A stretch of 33,205 nucleotides of DNA from Patescibacteria group bacterium (GCA_026415775.1 JAOAGL010000002.1:1-33205); one strand, 5' to 3'; counted from the first letter of the stretch, positions 1-7,918 are shown. Notes: a model not told the origin generated them from the sequence alone. Numbers and translations: made by a program.

Positions 1-228
1 AATCTTTAGGTGAACTAGCTAAAATCTCTCCAGAAAAATTCATTCCTTTATATGAAAAAGGAATCCGTGATTCTGATTGGGAGGTAACACGCGCTACTGC
101 CGAATCTTTAGGTGAACTAGCTAAAATCTCTCCAGAAAAATTCATTCCTTTATATGAAAAAGGAATCCGTGATTCTGATGTGGATGTAAGATGCGCTACT
201 GCCGAATCTTTAGGTGAACTAGCTAAAA
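1..228 (+). repeat. In-frame 102-bp tandem repeats encoding HEAT units
   Basis: Two complete units (1-102 and 103-204) and the start of a third (205-228) follow each other with a period of exactly 102 bp, or 34 codons. Bases 1-77 and 103-179 appear identical; the units then differ only in a short block around 78-92 versus 180-194. Identity down to synonymous positions points to recent duplication or gene conversion. The array continues left of the window, so its copy number is not visible. Confidence 0.9.
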
Positions 229-2012
229 TATTTGATTACAATCAAGAAAAAAGAATAAGAACTGTTTTTTTGGAGAAAAACAAGCTGTCAGAAACAGATT
301 TAAACTTTTTTTATCAAGTAATCATCACCCTTCTTAAACATAATGAAGAGTTATCTAAATGTATCAAAGATTATCTTCCTCGTTATCTTTATCTGAAAAA
401 ATTAGCCAACGAAGTGAATGAACATATTGATGAAACTAAACGATGGCAAAATCCGGAAGAATTCTTTATCAACCACAATCTTGATATCGTTAATCTCTTC
501 TTAATTGATCCCAATCTTTCCACTCAACTCTTTAAAAATCATTTAATCAGAGGCTTATCTTTTACCGAAGCTTATCTTGAAGTAATTCATCCTATCTTAG
601 ATAATCCTTCTTTTATCGAACCAATCAAAGCCTATCTTCAAACCAATAAAAACCTCGATGGCTACAATTTCTCTGATCTTTTAGAAATCGCTGCTGCTTA
701 CCATACCTTAAAAGCTCCAGAGTTATTCGCTCAAGTCTTTCAATCTCCTTCCTCTAATTTTGAAGAATTAAAACTCACTCTCAATAAGAATTTATTAAAG
801 AAAGTAGCTGAAGATTTAAACATTAAAACCGAAATCAAAGACCAAGATCTTACTCAATGGAAACTCAAATATATTGCTAATCTCGTTACTAATCAAACTT
901 TAATTAAAGAAAAATGTGATGAAGAAATCCTAGAATTTACCAATGCTGTCTTAAAATCAGTCTTTGAAAACAGATTTCAAGAATTTATCTCTGCTTTAAA
1001 CCAAAAAGACGAAATTGGCAGAGAAATTGCCAAACACAACCAAAAAGTAGAACAAGAATTTAAAAAATACAACATTAACTGGGACAATTGGCTCAACTTC
1101 AAAGAACAATTAATTATGACTGTTGGCACAGCCAAAAAACAAAATCAAGAAGCCTTATTTAACCAATTCGAAAATCGTCTCCAATACTGGATTGATTCTA
1201 TTACCGAACCCTCATTAAAACGCAGCTTAGAAAAAGACCTTATTCAGCTCAAACAAAAGAAAAAAGAATTTGATCCTTCAAAAATCAATCTTAATGACCC
1301 TCACTGGCTTGAACAACTTCTTCCAACCTATACCAAAAGCCTAAATTACCTTAAAAACAAAAATCCCAATTTTGAACTTCCTAATCAAACCCAGGAAGCT
1401 TTTGGTCATCTTTTAGAAACCATTAAATCCTTAACCGAACAACAACAAAAAGAACAAACATTGAAAAAAGAATTTATCGTTAAAATTTGGGATAGAAACC
1501 CTAAAAAAGATCTGTTCCAAGGCAATTTTACTGGTTGTTGTATTGCTGTTGGTGTTAAAGAACCGCCCCCTGGTGAATTACCAACCTTCCATCCCGAGAC
1601 CATCTTTCAATATCTCATTGATAAAGGTATCAATGTTGCTGAAATAGTTGATCCTGGTACCAATGATCCTGTTGCTCAAACCTGGCTATTTGTCACCTTA
1701 GATCAAAACAAAAAACCCGTCTTAATTGCTGATAATTTTGAAGTAAACAAGAAATATCCTACTGGTCATAATGTTAATTATGCCATCGGAGAAGCAATGT
1801 TTCAGTTTTTAAGCAAATATGCCCAAGCCTGTAACATTGAAAAAGTAGGCTTAGGCCAAGTTGGAACTAATGATATTGACGATGATCATCTTCCTTCCTT
1901 TTCTCTGCCACCAATTAAAAAACTAGGAGGATATTTTTATGATAGAGAATATTATCTTGAAACATTAAAAGACACCTCAGTTTTGGCCATCAAACGAGAA
2001 GTCAGCAGTTAA
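1..2012 (+). CDS. HEAT-repeat protein with uncharacterised C-terminal domain, 5' end outside the window
   Basis: The frame is open from base 3, so the gene begins upstream; the GTG at 180 is only an internal codon. The visible N-terminal part consists of 34-residue HEAT-like (PBS-lyase type) helical repeats of the form VRxATAESLGELAKISPEKF, nearly identical at DNA level. A long charged helical region without recognisable motifs follows, rich in Asn, Lys and Glu. The last roughly 150 residues form a compact domain starting around the motif FxGNFTGCCIAVG and containing a conserved-looking WLFVTLDQ...ADNFEV strand pair and an amphipathic helix before a late GLGQVGTND segment. That end has a faint GNAT-like look, but I cannot assign it. 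The HEAT repeats suggest protein-protein binding. A second GNAT-like gene follows 66 nt downstream. Coding status is certain; the function is unknown. Confidence 0.85.
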   Translation, partial: SLGELAKISPEKFIPLYEKGIRDSDWEVTRATAESLGELAKISPEKFIPLYEKGIRDSDVDVRCATAESLGELAKIFDYNQEKRIRTVFLEKNKLSETDLNFFYQVIITLLKHNEELSKCIKDYLPRYLYLKKLANEVNEHIDETKRWQNPEEFFINHNLDIVNLFLIDPNLSTQLFKNHLIRGLSFTEAYLEVIHPILDNPSFIEPIKAYLQTNKNLDGYNFSDLLEIAAAYHTLKAPELFAQVFQSPSSNFEELKLTLNKNLLKKVAEDLNIKTEIKDQDLTQWKLKYIANLVTNQTLIKEKCDEEILEFTNAVLKSVFENRFQEFISALNQKDEIGREIAKHNQKVEQEFKKYNINWDNWLNFKEQLIMTVGTAKKQNQEALFNQFENRLQYWIDSITEPSLKRSLEKDLIQLKQKKKEFDPSKINLNDPHWLEQLLPTYTKSLNYLKNKNPNFELPNQTQEAFGHLLETIKSLTEQQQKEQTLKKEFIVKIWDRNPKKDLFQGNFTGCCIAVGVKEPPPGELPTFHPETIFQYLIDKGINVAEIVDPGTNDPVAQTWLFVTLDQNKKPVLIADNFEVNKKYPTGHNVNYAIGEAMFQFLSKYAQACNIEKVGLGQVGTNDIDDDHLPSFSLPPIKKLGGYFYDREYYLETLKDTSVLAIKREVSS

Positions 2013-2078
2013 TTGATAAATGTTAATAACGAGATATACTAAAAATAGGTCATTTGCAATCAATTTTTTTTACCTCAT

Positions 2079-2675
2079 ATGCCTGAAAAAATACCTCGAC
2101 AACCAATAAGAACACCTGAACAAGAAAAAGAGAGAGAAGAAAAAAGAAAGATTTTTTTAAGAGAAATCGAGAGAAAATACAATGTTCATGCAGTTAAGAA
2201 TTTAAGTGAAGAAGAGCTAAAACAAATTCTGAAAATTGAGCAAGAGAGTTTTCCTGAAGAAATGCAGTCGGATTTGGAAGATCTTAAAGAAACTTTATTA
2301 AATAAAAAAGGAATTCAAATTATCGCTAGAGATGAAAAAGGAAAAATTGTTTCCTGTCTTTCTTCCAAACCACTCTCCGATGCCTACCGGGAGTTAAAAG
2401 ATTATGATCCCGAACTTACTTCCAAAAAAAATGTTTTGTATGTGGAATCTATAGCGACATTTCCAGAAGTAAGAAATATCAGATTGTTTTTCGATCTTCT
2501 TAATACTTTAAAAAACGAAGCGAAAAAGAAAGGATTTAAAAAGATTGTTTGTCATGCACGAATTGAGAATGGTTTATCCGAATTTTTACAAAAAAGAGGT
2601 GCTAAAAAACTAAGAACTTTAGAGGATTGGCACGATTTTGGAGAACCATTTGATTATTTAGAGATAGAGATTTGA
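2079..2675 (+). CDS. Divergent GNAT-family acetyltransferase-like protein
   Basis: The 198-residue protein has a charged N-terminal extension of about 35 residues and then a GNAT-like fold: an opening helix EELKQILKIEQESFPEEM, strands around IQIIARDEKGKIVSCLS, the central strand LYVESIATFPEVRN, a long helix FDLLNTLKNEAKKKGFKKIV, and a closing segment with FLQKRGAKKL. The acetyl-CoA pyrophosphate loop (normally Q/RxxGxG/A) is degenerate here (PEVRNIRLF, no glycines), so cofactor binding may be altered or lost. The protein may act on a protein or small amine; the substrate cannot be read. The stop is TGA, quickly followed by further stops. It lies close behind the HEAT protein and may share its transcript. 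Confidence 0.7.
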   Translation: MPEKIPRQPIRTPEQEKEREEKRKIFLREIERKYNVHAVKNLSEEELKQILKIEQESFPEEMQSDLEDLKETLLNKKGIQIIARDEKGKIVSCLSSKPLSDAYRELKDYDPELTSKKNVLYVESIATFPEVRNIRLFFDLLNTLKNEAKKKGFKKIVCHARIENGLSEFLQKRGAKKLRTLEDWHDFGEPFDYLEIEI

Positions 2676-2712
2676 TGATTGAATGATTAGCATTTGATTT
2701 AATAAAAAATAA

Positions 2713-2721
2713 TGATAAAAT
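2713..2721 (+). promoter_or_regulatory. Extended -10 box upstream of lemA
   Basis: TGATAAAAT (extended -10, TGnTAAAAT) lies 29 nt before the lemA ATG, giving a predicted leader of about 22 nt. The same box is found much closer to the start codons of several other genes in the window. Confidence 0.45.
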
Positions 2722-2750
2722 CATTATAAGGTCGTTTAATTAATTAAATC

Positions 2751-3305
2751 ATGAGTTTGATTACTATTATAGGGATTGTTATTTTTATTCTTATCGTTTT
2801 GGTTATTGGCATTTACAATAGTCTTGTTCGATTACGCAATCGGGTGAAAGAGGCGTGGTCAGATATTGAAGTTCAGTTGAAACGCCGTTACGATTTAATT
2901 CCCAATATCATTGAGACGGTGAAAGGTTATGCTGCGCATGAAAAACAAGTTTTTGAAAATGTGACAACGGCGCGCGCTCAAGCGATTAGTGCGCAGGGCT
3001 TGCAAAAGAAAGCCGAAAGTGAGGAAATGTTAAGCAATACCCTGAAAACTTTATTTGCGGTGGCTGAAAACTACCCGGAATTAAAAGCAAATGCGAACTT
3101 TTTAGATTTACAAAGAGAATTGGCTGATACGGAGAATAAAATTCAAGCCGCGCGCAGATTCTATAATAATTGCGTTTTGGCTTTAAATACCAAAATCGAA
3201 GTTTTTCCTTCTAATATTATTGCCAAAATTTTCAACTTTAAAAAAGAAGAATTTTTTGCTTTAGAAAATGTGAGCGAGAAAGAACCGGTGAAAGTGCAAT
3301 TTTAG
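2751..3305 (+). CDS. lemA: LemA family membrane protein
   Basis: This is a 184-residue LemA protein, the usual size for the family. One N-terminal membrane helix (about residues 4-23) is followed by the signature stretch YNSLVRLRNRVKEAWSDIEV, then LKRRYDLIPNIIETVKGYAAHE, and the late signature NFLDLQRELADTENKIQAARRFYNNCV. The rest is a four-helix coiled bundle facing away from the membrane. The biochemical role of LemA is not settled; it very often sits next to the membrane protease HtpX, as it does here 20 nt upstream, which suggests a joint role in envelope or membrane-protein homeostasis. The identification is secure; the function is family-level inference. Confidence 0.95.
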   Translation: MSLITIIGIVIFILIVLVIGIYNSLVRLRNRVKEAWSDIEVQLKRRYDLIPNIIETVKGYAAHEKQVFENVTTARAQAISAQGLQKKAESEEMLSNTLKTLFAVAENYPELKANANFLDLQRELADTENKIQAARRFYNNCVLALNTKIEVFPSNIIAKIFNFKKEEFFALENVSEKEPVKVQF

Positions 3306-3325
3306 TTTCGGCATTATAAAAGTTT

Positions 3326-4246
3326 ATGGTTCAGACGCTGTATTCGTTTAAAGAGTCCAACGTTAAAAAAACCTGGCTGTTAATGGGTTTGTTTCTGGTT
3401 TTTATTGTTGCTATTGGTTGGTTTATCAGTTATTATTTCAAAACGCCAGTAATTTTTTATTACGCGCTGATTTTTGCTTTGGTTTTAAATTTTATAAGTT
3501 ATTGGGTCTCGGATAAGATCGTGTTAATATTTACTCATGCTAAACCTCTTGAATTTAAAGACAATCCCGAACTGTATCGGATAGTAGAAAATTTATGCAT
3601 TACAGCTGGTTTGCCAATGCCCAAAATTTATATTTTACCAGAAAAAGCTCCAAACGCTTTTGCGACTGGTCGAAATGCTAACAATGCGGTGATTGCTATT
3701 ACCGAAGGTTTATTAAAAAAATTGGATCGAAGCGAATTAGAAGGCGTCATTGCTCATGAATTATCTCATATCGGCAATCGCGATATTCTTCTTCAAACGG
3801 TGGTGGTAGTGTTGGTGGGATTGGTTGTTATTCTTTCAGATATTTTTTTGCGGGCTAGTTTTTGGGGAGGCTTTGGAGAGAAACGCTCTTCTCGAAGAGA
3901 AGGGGACCAGTTGATTGGTTTATTGACAATAGCGGGTGTAATTTTTATTATTTTATCACCGCTTATTGCTCGATTGATTCAATTTGCCATTTCCCGGAAG
4001 AGAGAATTTTTGGCGGATGCATCGGCTGCTTTGTTGACGCGCTATCCTGAAGGATTAGCTTCGGCTTTAGAGAAGATAGCAAACGATTCAACACCGATGC
4101 GACATTATTCTAATGCCACCGCTCATTTATATATTGCCAATCCCGCCATTAAAAAAAATCAATCTGTTTCGTGGTTGGTTAAACTTTTCTCCACTCATCC
4201 GCCAATAGAGGAGAGAATTAAATTATTAAGAGAGATGTCAGTTTAA
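3326..4246 (+). CDS. htpX: HtpX-like M48 zinc metalloprotease
   Basis: This 306-residue integral-membrane protease matches the HtpX family in length and layout. Two N-terminal membrane helices (about residues 16-36 and 40-60) come before a cytosolic catalytic domain, and two further hydrophobic segments lie around 157-175 and 198-218. The zinc site is HELSH at residues 144-148 with the third ligand Glu227 in KREFLADASAALLTR. HtpX degrades misfolded membrane proteins. The pairing with lemA is conserved across bacteria and the two genes are probably cotranscribed. No terminator is seen after the stop; tRNA-Ser follows 12 nt later on the same strand. Confidence 0.95.
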   Translation: MVQTLYSFKESNVKKTWLLMGLFLVFIVAIGWFISYYFKTPVIFYYALIFALVLNFISYWVSDKIVLIFTHAKPLEFKDNPELYRIVENLCITAGLPMPKIYILPEKAPNAFATGRNANNAVIAITEGLLKKLDRSELEGVIAHELSHIGNRDILLQTVVVVLVGLVVILSDIFLRASFWGGFGEKRSSRREGDQLIGLLTIAGVIFIILSPLIARLIQFAISRKREFLADASAALLTRYPEGLASALEKIANDSTPMRHYSNATAHLYIANPAIKKNQSVSWLVKLFSTHPPIEERIKLLREMSV

Positions 4247-4258
4247 AAAATAAAAAAT

Positions 4259-4346
4259 GGAAGGGTGCCGGAGTGGTTTAACGGGACGGCCTGGAGAGCC
4301 GTGTCGCTGATGAAGCGACTCGTGGGTTCGAATCCCACCCCTTCCG
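4259..4346 (+). tRNA. tRNA-Ser (anticodon GGA)
   Basis: An 88-nt type II tRNA. The acceptor arms GGAAGGG and CCCTTCC pair, the anticodon loop CTGGAGA gives GGA, a long variable arm (around GTGTCGCTGATGAAGCGAC) marks a serine tRNA, and the T-loop is TTCGAAT. The discriminator is G. CCA is not encoded. Confidence 0.95.
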
Positions 4347-4458
4347 CTAGCTTAAACCGTTAAAACAGCACAAAAAAATTAAAAAAGCTAAAATAGGTGA
4401 AATGAAGTGTTATGACCGGTGATTATGTTATCAAAAATTAAAAAATAAATGGTCGTTT

Positions 4459-4464
4459 TAAAAT
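4459..4464 (+). promoter_or_regulatory. -10 box directly before the ferritin-like gene
   Basis: TAAAAT ends 7 nt before the ATG at 4472, so transcription would start at or next to the start codon. No Shine-Dalgarno sequence is present between them. Confidence 0.4.
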
Positions 4465-4471
4465 ATAAATT

Positions 4472-4753
4472 ATGCTCTCTCAAATTCCTATCAATTTAGA
4501 GAAAATTAAAAAAGAGGATGTAGATAAAGAAATTTTAAGAGTAGGAATGATAGCTGAATTAGATGCCATCAATCTTTACGAGCAATTAGCAGCAATCACA
4601 GAAAATGAGGATATTAAGAAAGTTCTTTTAGATATAGCCAAAGAAGAAAAAACCCATGTAGGAGAATTTCAGACTTTATTATTTGAGCAGGATTTAGAAC
4701 AAAAAGAGGAATTAGAAAAAGGCAAAGAAGAAGTTGAAGAATTAATAGAGTAA
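4472..4753 (+). CDS. Encapsulin-type ferritin-like protein
   Basis: This 93-residue helical protein resembles the ferritin-like domains that partner with or are fused to encapsulins, in particular the N-terminal domain of archaeal encapsulins: AELDAINLYEQLAAIT, then LLDIAKEEKTHVGEFQTLL, then an acidic tail. Glu29, Glu59 and His62 have the same spacing as the iron ligands of EncFtn (Glu32, Glu62, His65), and such short proteins build the ferroxidase site between two subunits. The predicted role is iron oxidation and detoxification. No encapsulin shell gene lies beside it in this window. The following gene is a DNA repair glycosylase starting 8 nt after the stop, suggesting an oxidative/UV-damage unit. 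Confidence 0.85.
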   Translation: MLSQIPINLEKIKKEDVDKEILRVGMIAELDAINLYEQLAAITENEDIKKVLLDIAKEEKTHVGEFQTLLFEQDLEQKEELEKGKEEVEELIE

Positions 4754-4761
4754 AGGAAAAA

Positions 4762-5199
4762 ATGCGTTTATGGTCTTTACATCCAAAATACTTAGATACC
4801 AAAGGTCTTTTAGCCACTTGGAGAGAAGGCTTATTAGCTAAAAAGGTGCTTCAAGGAAAAACAAAAGGTTATCAAAACCATCCTCAATTAATAAGATTCA
4901 AGAACCAGAAAAATCCCTTAACTGCTATTAATGCCTATCTCTATCAAATTTTTTTGGAAGCAAAGAAAAGAGAGTATAACTTTAATAAAAAGAAAATAGA
5001 GCCAATAATATTAAAAGAAAAAATCTCTGTTAATTCAAGTCAAGTGAGTTATGAGTTTTTGCATCTTCTAAAAAAAATAAAAATCAGAGATAAACAAACC
5101 TATAATAAGATAAAAGATCTTAGAAAAATAGAGATTAATCCTGTTTTCAAGTTGAAGAGAGGGGAAAGGGAAGATTGGGAAAAAATTAAAGAGAAATAG
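4762..5199 (+). CDS. Pyrimidine dimer DNA glycosylase / endonuclease V family protein
   Basis: The 145-residue protein matches the Pyr_excise family related to T4 endonuclease V (DenV). It begins MRLWSLHPKYLDTKGLLATW and continues with REGLLAKKVLQGKTKGY and NHPQLIRF. Arg21-Glu22 in ATWREGLLA align with the catalytic Arg22-Glu23 of T4 DenV (AEYRELP). The T4 enzyme cuts the glycosidic bond of cyclobutane dimers and uses its N-terminal amine; here Met-Arg would probably keep its methionine, so mechanism details are uncertain. AGGA six nt before the ATG is a plausible ribosome binding site. It is cotranscribed with the ferritin-like gene and followed by a strong terminator. Confidence 0.8.
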   Translation: MRLWSLHPKYLDTKGLLATWREGLLAKKVLQGKTKGYQNHPQLIRFKNQKNPLTAINAYLYQIFLEAKKREYNFNKKKIEPIILKEKISVNSSQVSYEFLHLLKKIKIRDKQTYNKIKDLRKIEINPVFKLKRGEREDWEKIKEK

Positions 5200-5256
5200 C
5201 TTTTTTCTCAATAAATTCTGTGTTCACCCTTGTTCCATTTATAACTTCAATTTACA

Positions 5257-5289
5257 TAAAAAGGGGGTCAATGTGACTCCCCTTTTTTA
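5257..5289 (+). terminator. Rho-independent terminator after the glycosylase gene
   Basis: The arms AAAAGGGGGTCA and TGACTCCCCTTTTT pair around a three-base loop and are followed by a T tract. It ends the ferritin/glycosylase operon. Confidence 0.9.
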
Positions 5290-5352
5290 TCTACTTTTAG
5301 GTCGCTATTTCAGCCTTGTTTTGATCCGATAGCTTAACAAAACTCCTAAATG

Positions 5353-5361
5353 TGGTAAAAT
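5353..5361 (+). promoter_or_regulatory. Extended -10 box of the radC-like remnant
   Basis: TGGTAAAAT (TGnTAAAAT) ends 6 nt before the ATG at 5368, the same spacing as at the methylase gene. It looks like an intact leaderless promoter left in front of a truncated gene. Confidence 0.4.
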
Positions 5362-5367
5362 AATAAT

Positions 5368-5446
5368 ATGTCAAAAACATTTACTATTCACGATTTGCCG
5401 CAAAACGAGAGAGCAAATTAAAAAGGTTAGAAATTGATAATCATCA
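5368..5446 (+). pseudogene. Possible radC remnant (N-terminal codons only)
   Basis: An ATG at 5368 opens a 17-codon frame, MSKTFTIHDLPQNERAN, ended by TAA at 5419-5421. The start resembles the N-terminus of RadC/JAB-domain proteins, which typically open with xIHDLPxxERPRERL. If a few bases are assumed lost after Glu-Arg, a shifted frame continues as (R)AKLKRLE, which would fit the next RadC residues, then decays. The rest of a roughly 220-residue radC is absent and the restriction cassette begins here instead. This supports, but does not prove, replacement of radC by the cassette. The match is short, so a chance resemblance remains possible. Confidence 0.35.
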
Positions 5447-5478
5447 AAAATAAACCTTATTTAAAAAGAAAAAAATTG

Positions 5479-5487
5479 TGATAAAAT
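5479..5487 (+). promoter_or_regulatory. Extended -10 box of the methylase gene
   Basis: TGATAAAAT ends 6 nt upstream of the ATG at 5494. Transcription would start at the start codon itself, giving a leaderless mRNA. No Shine-Dalgarno sequence is visible. Confidence 0.5.
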
Positions 5488-5493
5488 GGAAAT

Positions 5494-7917
5494 ATGACAA
5501 AAGAGCAAAAATTTTATAAAGCCCTGCAAGATGTATTTATCGGAGCTAAGGTTGAAGGTAAAGGCGGTTTTGTTAATTTGATGAGGATAAAATCAAATTA
5601 CTACCGCAAAATTGAGGAATTACTAAAACAAGATATTGAAAACGCTCTTCAGCAATACCCAGCTTTTAGAGACGAACTTTTTGAGAAGCTCTATTCATTT
5701 TTTAGCCGTTATTTTACGGAAAGCGGCTCAATCTATTTCAATTCAACGCCTTTTCATAACAACATCTACGAAAAAGTTTATACCGATGAAAAGGATGTCA
5801 TTCTCTTCTGGAAAACGCAGATGCTCTACTATGTTAAAACTGACAGGATTTTCAGGAGTATGCCTGTTGAGTTTGATGGATTAAAATTTTACTTTGACGC
5901 TTCAAAGATAGAAAACAAAAAAGCCAACGAAAAACGCACACTGGTATTTGAATTAGATACTGTCAAAGAAGATGGAACCATTGTTTTTGGTGTTCAATAC
6001 TCCGAAAAAGGTACGAAAACAAAAGAGGATGAGATATTAAAAGCAATAAAGAAAAAAGGTATTACTATCACTCAAGAGCAACTAGAGCGTGCTTTCAGGA
6101 TTTTTGAAAAACAAAGCGAGGTTGATTTCTTCATTAACAAAAATGCCAAAGCATTTTTACAGGAGCAGTTTAAACTCTGGAGTTATCAATACTTCTGGGA
6201 TGGGGCAAAAGAGTGGAGTGCGGAGAGAGTCAATCAGTTGCAAATCTTAAAAGATATTGCTTTCAAGATTATTGATTTTATTTCCCAATTTGAAGACGAG
6301 TTGGTAAAAATCTGGAACAAGCCGAAGTTTGTTAAAAACTCAAACTATGTGATTACGCTGGATAGAATAAAAAATACTAATCTAATTGAAAAAATTTTGG
6401 AGCATGAAAATATCAAGGAACAAATCAAGGAATGGCAGGATTTAGGCATTGTGGATGATAAGTTTACACCAAGCGATGTTTTTGAAACTGATTTAACAGG
6501 CAAGCATTTAGCTAAGAAATACGAGCACCTTCCCATTGATACCAAGTATTTCAAGGATTTAGAGCTTGAGATTTTGGCTTTGTTTGATGATTTGGACAAA
6601 TCTTTAGATGGCTGGCTGATAAAGAGCGAAAACTATCAGGCATTAAATACAATCCTGCCGAAATTCAAAGAAAAAGTGCAGATGATTTATATTGACCCGC
6701 CGTTTAATTTAGATTCTTCTGACCAATTTCTATACCGCACCAACTACAAAGATGCCAACTGGGCAACACTGCTTGAAAACCGTTTGCGAATTGCCAAAGA
6801 TTGGCTGAATGAAAAAGGAAGCATTTTTGTAAGATGTGATTACAATGGAAACTGGATTGTGAGATGTTTGATGGATGAGATTTTTGGGAAGGAAAATTTT
6901 AGGAATGAGATTGATATTAAGAGAAATCAAGCATTACCAAAAACTGGAGATGTAAATCTGATTGAAGAAACAGAAAATTTATTTGTTTATGGTTTTGGTA
7001 ATTTTATTTTTAAGAATCAATTGGTGGATAGAGAAGATTCTTATTGGGGAGATTTAGGAACTAGACCATCGGATAAAAAAGTAAATCCTTCGAGATTTGT
7101 TGATGGAATTGAATTTAAACCTCCTGAATATAGAAGGTGGTCATATTCACAAGAGAATTTAGATGAAATGTATAAAAACAAGAGATTGAAAATTGAAAAC
7201 GGGAAATTGAAAATTTTAATTGATAAAAAAAGAATTGGGACTAATTGGACTGATATACCGGGATATTCTACTACTCCTATTTGGGGTTTTTCTACCGAAA
7301 ACTCTGATAAATTATTAGCAAGAGTTATTGATATGTCTACTAATAAAGGCGATTTACTTATGGACTTTTTTCTTGGCTCAGGCACGACTACAGCCGTAGC
7401 ACACAAACTTGGCAGAAAATGGATTGGCGTTGAGATGGGAGAACATTTTTATACGGTAGTTTTACCAAGAATGAAAAAAGTTCTGGCTTATGATAAATCC
7501 GGCATCTCAAAAGAGGTAAAGGATTATCAAGGTGGCGGCTTCTTCAAGTATTACGAGCTTGAGCAGTACGAAGAAGCGCTGGCAAATTGTAAATACGAAG
7601 ATGGAGGTTTGTTTAACGCACCGGGCAGAAGTCCGTATCAGGAATATGTCTTTGGTAGAGATTTCAAGTTATTAGAGACAAAGGATGGTAAAGAGGTCTT
7701 AAAAATTGATTATGAGAATAATAAGGTGAAAGTGGATTTAGACAAACTCTATTCGAATATAGACATTGCAGAAACCTTGTCCAACCTTACCGGCAAATGG
7801 ATTAAAAAGATTTCCGATGCCGAAGTGGAATTTGAAGACGGAACAAAGGTCGATACAAAAAATTTAGATTATAAACTAATTAAGCCGTTAATTTGGTGGG
7901 AATATAATAAACCCTGA
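5494..7917 (+). CDS. Type III-like adenine-specific DNA methyltransferase (Mod)
   Basis: This 807-residue N6-adenine methylase has the beta-class motif order typical of Type III Mod subunits: the catalytic motif IV DPPF at residues 401-404 (in QMIYIDPPFNLDSSD) comes first, and the S-adenosylmethionine motif I, DFFLGSGTTTAVAHKLG, lies at 624-640. About 400 residues precede the catalytic domain, and a target-recognition-like insert lies between the motifs (about 470-590). A C-terminal region of about 150 residues follows GVEMG. Mod would recognise a short asymmetric site, methylate it and guide the Res nuclease. In most Type III systems res follows directly; here an ATPase gene with its own promoter intervenes. 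The stop is TGA, directly ahead of a tandem repeat. Confidence 0.9.
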   Translation: MTKEQKFYKALQDVFIGAKVEGKGGFVNLMRIKSNYYRKIEELLKQDIENALQQYPAFRDELFEKLYSFFSRYFTESGSIYFNSTPFHNNIYEKVYTDEKDVILFWKTQMLYYVKTDRIFRSMPVEFDGLKFYFDASKIENKKANEKRTLVFELDTVKEDGTIVFGVQYSEKGTKTKEDEILKAIKKKGITITQEQLERAFRIFEKQSEVDFFINKNAKAFLQEQFKLWSYQYFWDGAKEWSAERVNQLQILKDIAFKIIDFISQFEDELVKIWNKPKFVKNSNYVITLDRIKNTNLIEKILEHENIKEQIKEWQDLGIVDDKFTPSDVFETDLTGKHLAKKYEHLPIDTKYFKDLELEILALFDDLDKSLDGWLIKSENYQALNTILPKFKEKVQMIYIDPPFNLDSSDQFLYRTNYKDANWATLLENRLRIAKDWLNEKGSIFVRCDYNGNWIVRCLMDEIFGKENFRNEIDIKRNQALPKTGDVNLIEETENLFVYGFGNFIFKNQLVDREDSYWGDLGTRPSDKKVNPSRFVDGIEFKPPEYRRWSYSQENLDEMYKNKRLKIENGKLKILIDKKRIGTNWTDIPGYSTTPIWGFSTENSDKLLARVIDMSTNKGDLLMDFFLGSGTTTAVAHKLGRKWIGVEMGEHFYTVVLPRMKKVLAYDKSGISKEVKDYQGGGFFKYYELEQYEEALANCKYEDGGLFNAPGRSPYQEYVFGRDFKLLETKDGKEVLKIDYENNKVKVDLDKLYSNIDIAETLSNLTGKWIKKISDAEVEFEDGTKVDTKNLDYKLIKPLIWWEYNKP

Positions 7918-7918
7918 T

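Larger units (their letters stand above)
5200..5493. other. Intergenic junction between repair operon and restriction cassette
   Basis: This 294-bp gap holds the terminator at 5257-5289, a promoter and short radC-like start at 5353-5446, and the methylase promoter at 5479-5487. No other feature is seen. Confidence 0.6.

Noticed and set aside
1-228. CRISPR-like or noncoding repeat array at the left edge
   Set aside because: The period is exactly 34 codons, the frame stays open through all units, and the translation is a HEAT repeat.
180-2012. Gene start at the GTG 180
   Set aside because: The frame is open to the left edge and the repeat unit upstream is coding in the same frame, so this GTG is an internal valine codon.
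4472-5199. Complete encapsulin nanocompartment operon
   Set aside because: No shell protein gene is present; the neighbour is a DNA glycosylase.
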